Shown: one piece after another, positions 61,889-64,000 of the stretch
Layout of the letters: each line of letters starts with the position of its first letter
Position numbering within the stretch: the first letter of the stretch is position 1
Assembly (NCBI GenBank): GCA_031421635.1
Contig: JANOPA010000072.1
Span: forward strand, 62,001 to 126,000
Origin: JAPOKJ01 sp031421635
GTDB taxonomy: Bacteria > Pseudomonadota > Gammaproteobacteria > Burkholderiales > Burkholderiaceae_E
Reading direction: 5' to 3'
DNA length: 64,000 nt
The notes under the pieces: model-generated
Told to the model about the DNA's origin: nothing
The model's database searches: none
The model's input: only the letters and a program-made list of their open reading frames with translations
Position numbers and translations under genes: made by a program

Positions 61889-63958
61889 TTAAGCGAGTTT
61901 TCTGACCGAGGCCTCGCGGGTCCACTGTCTCGTCTTCGCCGCTTCAACAAATGCCACCCTGTCTGACGCCGCAACCACCGCTTTGTCAGCAACCACGCCC
62001 GCTTTCTCAAAAAGCATTTGGCCGCCCTTGTCGATAGCAATCGCCTTTAAATGTCCAAAGGCATCGCGAATAAAGTCGATAGCCGATCCATCATTTAGCA
62101 GGTCCTGTGCACCGGGCTCTGAAAGTATTATTGCGATGGCGTCAAACGTGACCGAGGGTGAGCCCGCTAACTGCCCATCTGCTGCCAGCAGCGAACCATC
62201 GGACATTTTCACACCACCGATTTTTGGAGCGATGACCTTTACGGTGCCACCAGCTGTCGTTACGGCGGATTTCAACACGGTGTATGTTTTGACGTCCGAG
62301 CCCTCATTGATGAGTACGCCTACGCATCGACCGGTCAGCGTGGCCTTGGCTTTCCCAATCAAACCCAGCGCAGGAGATTCATCCATGTGAAGCACGGGTG
62401 CTGAAGTAGGCGGCGCAGCGGGCGTAGTGGCAAGCCCCAAACCTTTGGCAACTCGATCGGCCAAATTGGCATCAATGTGTATGAGGTGAGCCACCATCGC
62501 CTCGCGAATATGAAGCGTTGCAACCTTCGATAACTCGAACACCAGGGCGGAGGCAATATGGGCCTGTTCATAACTAGTTTGACTTCGATAGAACAGAGCC
62601 GCCTGAGTGTAGTGATCCGCAAAACTTTCGGGACGAATTCGCCCGCGTTCACCATCTTCGGAACCTGCAAAGCTTCTAAAACCCTTAGGAGTTTCTCGCG
62701 CGGAATCTGCCGCCAGAGAACTGGGTTCGTAAGCTACGCGACCGCTAGGTTGTTGCATCGACATATGACCATCGCGCTGCTGATTCGAGAAAGGACACTT
62801 TGGCGCGTTTATGGGAAGCTGATGGAAATTTGGCGATCCTAGACGTGAGAGCTGAGTGTCGAGGTAGGAAAATAATCGTCCCTGCAAGAGCGGATCATTT
62901 GAAAAATCAATGCCGGGTACAAGGTGCGAAGGGCAAAAGGCGACTTGCTCGGTCTCTGCGAAAAAATTGTTAGGCCAGCGATCAAGCACCATCCTGCCAA
63001 TCACCTGCAAGGGAACAAGCTCTTCAGGAATTAGTTTAGTTGCATCGAGATGGTCGAACGGAAATGCTGCCGCATCCTCTTCCGAAAAGAGCTGAACAGC
63101 AAACTCCCATTCTGGAAAGTTTCCCGCGGAGATAGATTCGAACATGTCGCGTCGCTGGAAATCGGGGTCGGCCCCAGCAAGTTTGACCGTTTCGTCCCAT
63201 ACGGTCGATTGTAAACCGAGCTTTGGACGCCAGTGAAACTTTACGAAGGTCGATTTTCCGGCGGCATTGATTAAGCGAAAGCTATGTACGCCGAAGCCTT
63301 CCATCATGCGCAGTGAGCGTGGCAAAGTTCGGTCGGACATGACCCACATCACCATGTGCATGGCTTCCGGTGTGAGGCTAATGTAGTCCCAAAAAGTATC
63401 GTGAGCTGATGCTGCTTGCGGAAAGCCACGGTCGGGCTCCATTTTCACCGCGTGAATAAGGTCCGGGAATTTCAGAGCGTCCTGAATAAAGAATACGGGA
63501 ATGTTGTTGCCGACGATATCCCAGTTACCTTCTTTGGTATACATTTTTACGGCAAAGCCGCGCACATCGCGGGGCGTATCACTCGATCCGGCACCACCGG
63601 CGACAGTCGAAAAGCGCGCGAATACGGGGGTGCTCTCACCGGTCTCGGTGAGAATTTTGGCCGAGGTATATTTAGACAAAGATGAAGTGAGTTCAAAAAA
63701 ACCATGTGCACCCGTACCGCGGGCATGAACGATCCGCTCAGGAATGCGCTCGTGATCGAAGTGGGTTATTTTTTCTCGAAGAATAAAGTCCTCCAGCAAA
63801 GTGGGCCCACGGGGGTGCGCTTTTAGAGAGTTCTGATTGTCTGAGATCGGAAGGCCTTGATTGGTGGTCAAGACCTCATGCTTGTCACTGACGGACTGAT
63901 GCAATTCGCCTCCGGCCGATGTTTGCGAATCAGAGGTTGTTTTTTTCTTTGTAGCCAT
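61889..63958 (-). CDS. katE: Catalase HPII
   Basis: A 689-residue large-subunit (clade 2) haem catalase that disproportionates hydrogen peroxide. The distal histidine is in VHARGTGAHGFFE, the distal asparagine in NNIPVFFIQD and the proximal tyrosine in LFSYLDTQLSRLG. The C-terminal about 150 residues form the flavodoxin-like domain characteristic of HPII (GRCVGVLINEGSDVKTY, FDAIAIILSEPGA). CGGAG precedes ATG 63958. katE is usually a general-stress gene. The window edge at 64000 cuts off any promoter, so whether it has a dyad site cannot be seen. Confidence 0.95.
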   Translation of the reverse strand: MATKKKTTSDSQTSAGGELHQSVSDKHEVLTTNQGLPISDNQNSLKAHPRGPTLLEDFILREKITHFDHERIPERIVHARGTGAHGFFELTSSLSKYTSAKILTETGESTPVFARFSTVAGGAGSSDTPRDVRGFAVKMYTKEGNWDIVGNNIPVFFIQDALKFPDLIHAVKMEPDRGFPQAASAHDTFWDYISLTPEAMHMVMWVMSDRTLPRSLRMMEGFGVHSFRLINAAGKSTFVKFHWRPKLGLQSTVWDETVKLAGADPDFQRRDMFESISAGNFPEWEFAVQLFSEEDAAAFPFDHLDATKLIPEELVPLQVIGRMVLDRWPNNFFAETEQVAFCPSHLVPGIDFSNDPLLQGRLFSYLDTQLSRLGSPNFHQLPINAPKCPFSNQQRDGHMSMQQPSGRVAYEPSSLAADSARETPKGFRSFAGSEDGERGRIRPESFADHYTQAALFYRSQTSYEQAHIASALVFELSKVATLHIREAMVAHLIHIDANLADRVAKGLGLATTPAAPPTSAPVLHMDESPALGLIGKAKATLTGRCVGVLINEGSDVKTYTVLKSAVTTAGGTVKVIAPKIGGVKMSDGSLLAADGQLAGSPSVTFDAIAIILSEPGAQDLLNDGSAIDFIRDAFGHLKAIAIDKGGQMLFEKAGVVADKAVVAASDRVAFVEAAKTRQWTREASVRKLA

Positions 63959-64000
63959 AAAAACTCCGTTTGTAGTTAACGCCAAGAGCGTCACATTGGG

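Overview
The window looks like a chromosomal stretch of a Gram-negative betaproteobacterium, most likely Burkholderiales. This rests on family content: a TAXI-type TRAP protein, an Mce/Mla operon with a PqiC-like lipoprotein, DUF3309, DUF1328, DUF883, BON and glycine-zipper proteins, a CheB/CheR-PAS fusion, a giant NdvB-type glucan synthase, and many TTG and GTG starts. No rRNA, tRNA, CRISPR array, insertion sequence or prophage was seen.

Layout. 1-7.8 kb: a partial gene, a double-receiver hybrid histidine kinase, small stress proteins, an aldehyde dehydrogenase, a PNPOx-like stress protein, a NarL-type two-component pair and a DUF1328 membrane protein. 7.9-15.1 kb: phospholipase D/cardiolipin synthase, an AsmA-like protein, a sorbosone-type sugar dehydrogenase, DUF1003 and phosphoglucomutase. 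15.2-21.5 kb: ferritin-like protein, TAXI protein, diguanylate cyclase, fumarase C, FMN reductase, GDSL hydrolase and a secreted repeat protein. 21.7-26.9 kb: an OmpA-like porin, a four-gene Mce/Mla lipid transporter and a BON lipoprotein. 27-36 kb: an 8.8-kb cyclic beta-glucan synthase gene. 36-38.5 kb: a cluster of tiny envelope and stress proteins. 38.7-46.6 kb: a sensory block with a CHASE3-PAS kinase, a receiver-PAS protein, a Crp/Fnr regulator, a CheB/CheR-PAS fusion and a kinase-like protein that has lost its phospho-accepting histidine. 46.7-50.8 kb: acetate kinase, a lipoprotein, BON proteins and an AI-2E-family exporter. 50.9-55.1 kb: a decaying patch with a phosphoketolase pseudogene, an intact Old Yellow Enzyme and a magnesium ATPase reduced to its two ends. 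55.2-64 kb: a P2-type cation ATPase, a histidine phosphatase, two YihY proteins, a fatty-acid-hydroxylase-like protein, a PRC-barrel protein and catalase HPII.

Main result. About twenty promoters here carry the same 16-bp dyad, TGTNCG-N4-CGNACA. Each lies in the same place relative to a sigma70-like -10 hexamer (dyad centre 32 bp from hexamer centre), so the dyad centre falls near -41.5. That is the geometry of a class II Crp/Fnr-type activator. The sites sit in front of nearly every stress, envelope and sensor transcription unit in the window. One of them precedes the operon encoding the Crp/Fnr protein at 41880-42593, which makes that protein the obvious candidate regulator, possibly acting on itself. 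I read the window as a large stress and envelope regulon: oxidative defence, iron storage, periplasmic BON and OmpA proteins, glucan and phospholipid synthesis, lipid transport and acetyl-phosphate metabolism under one switch. The dyad and spacing are seen directly; the identity of the regulator is inferred.
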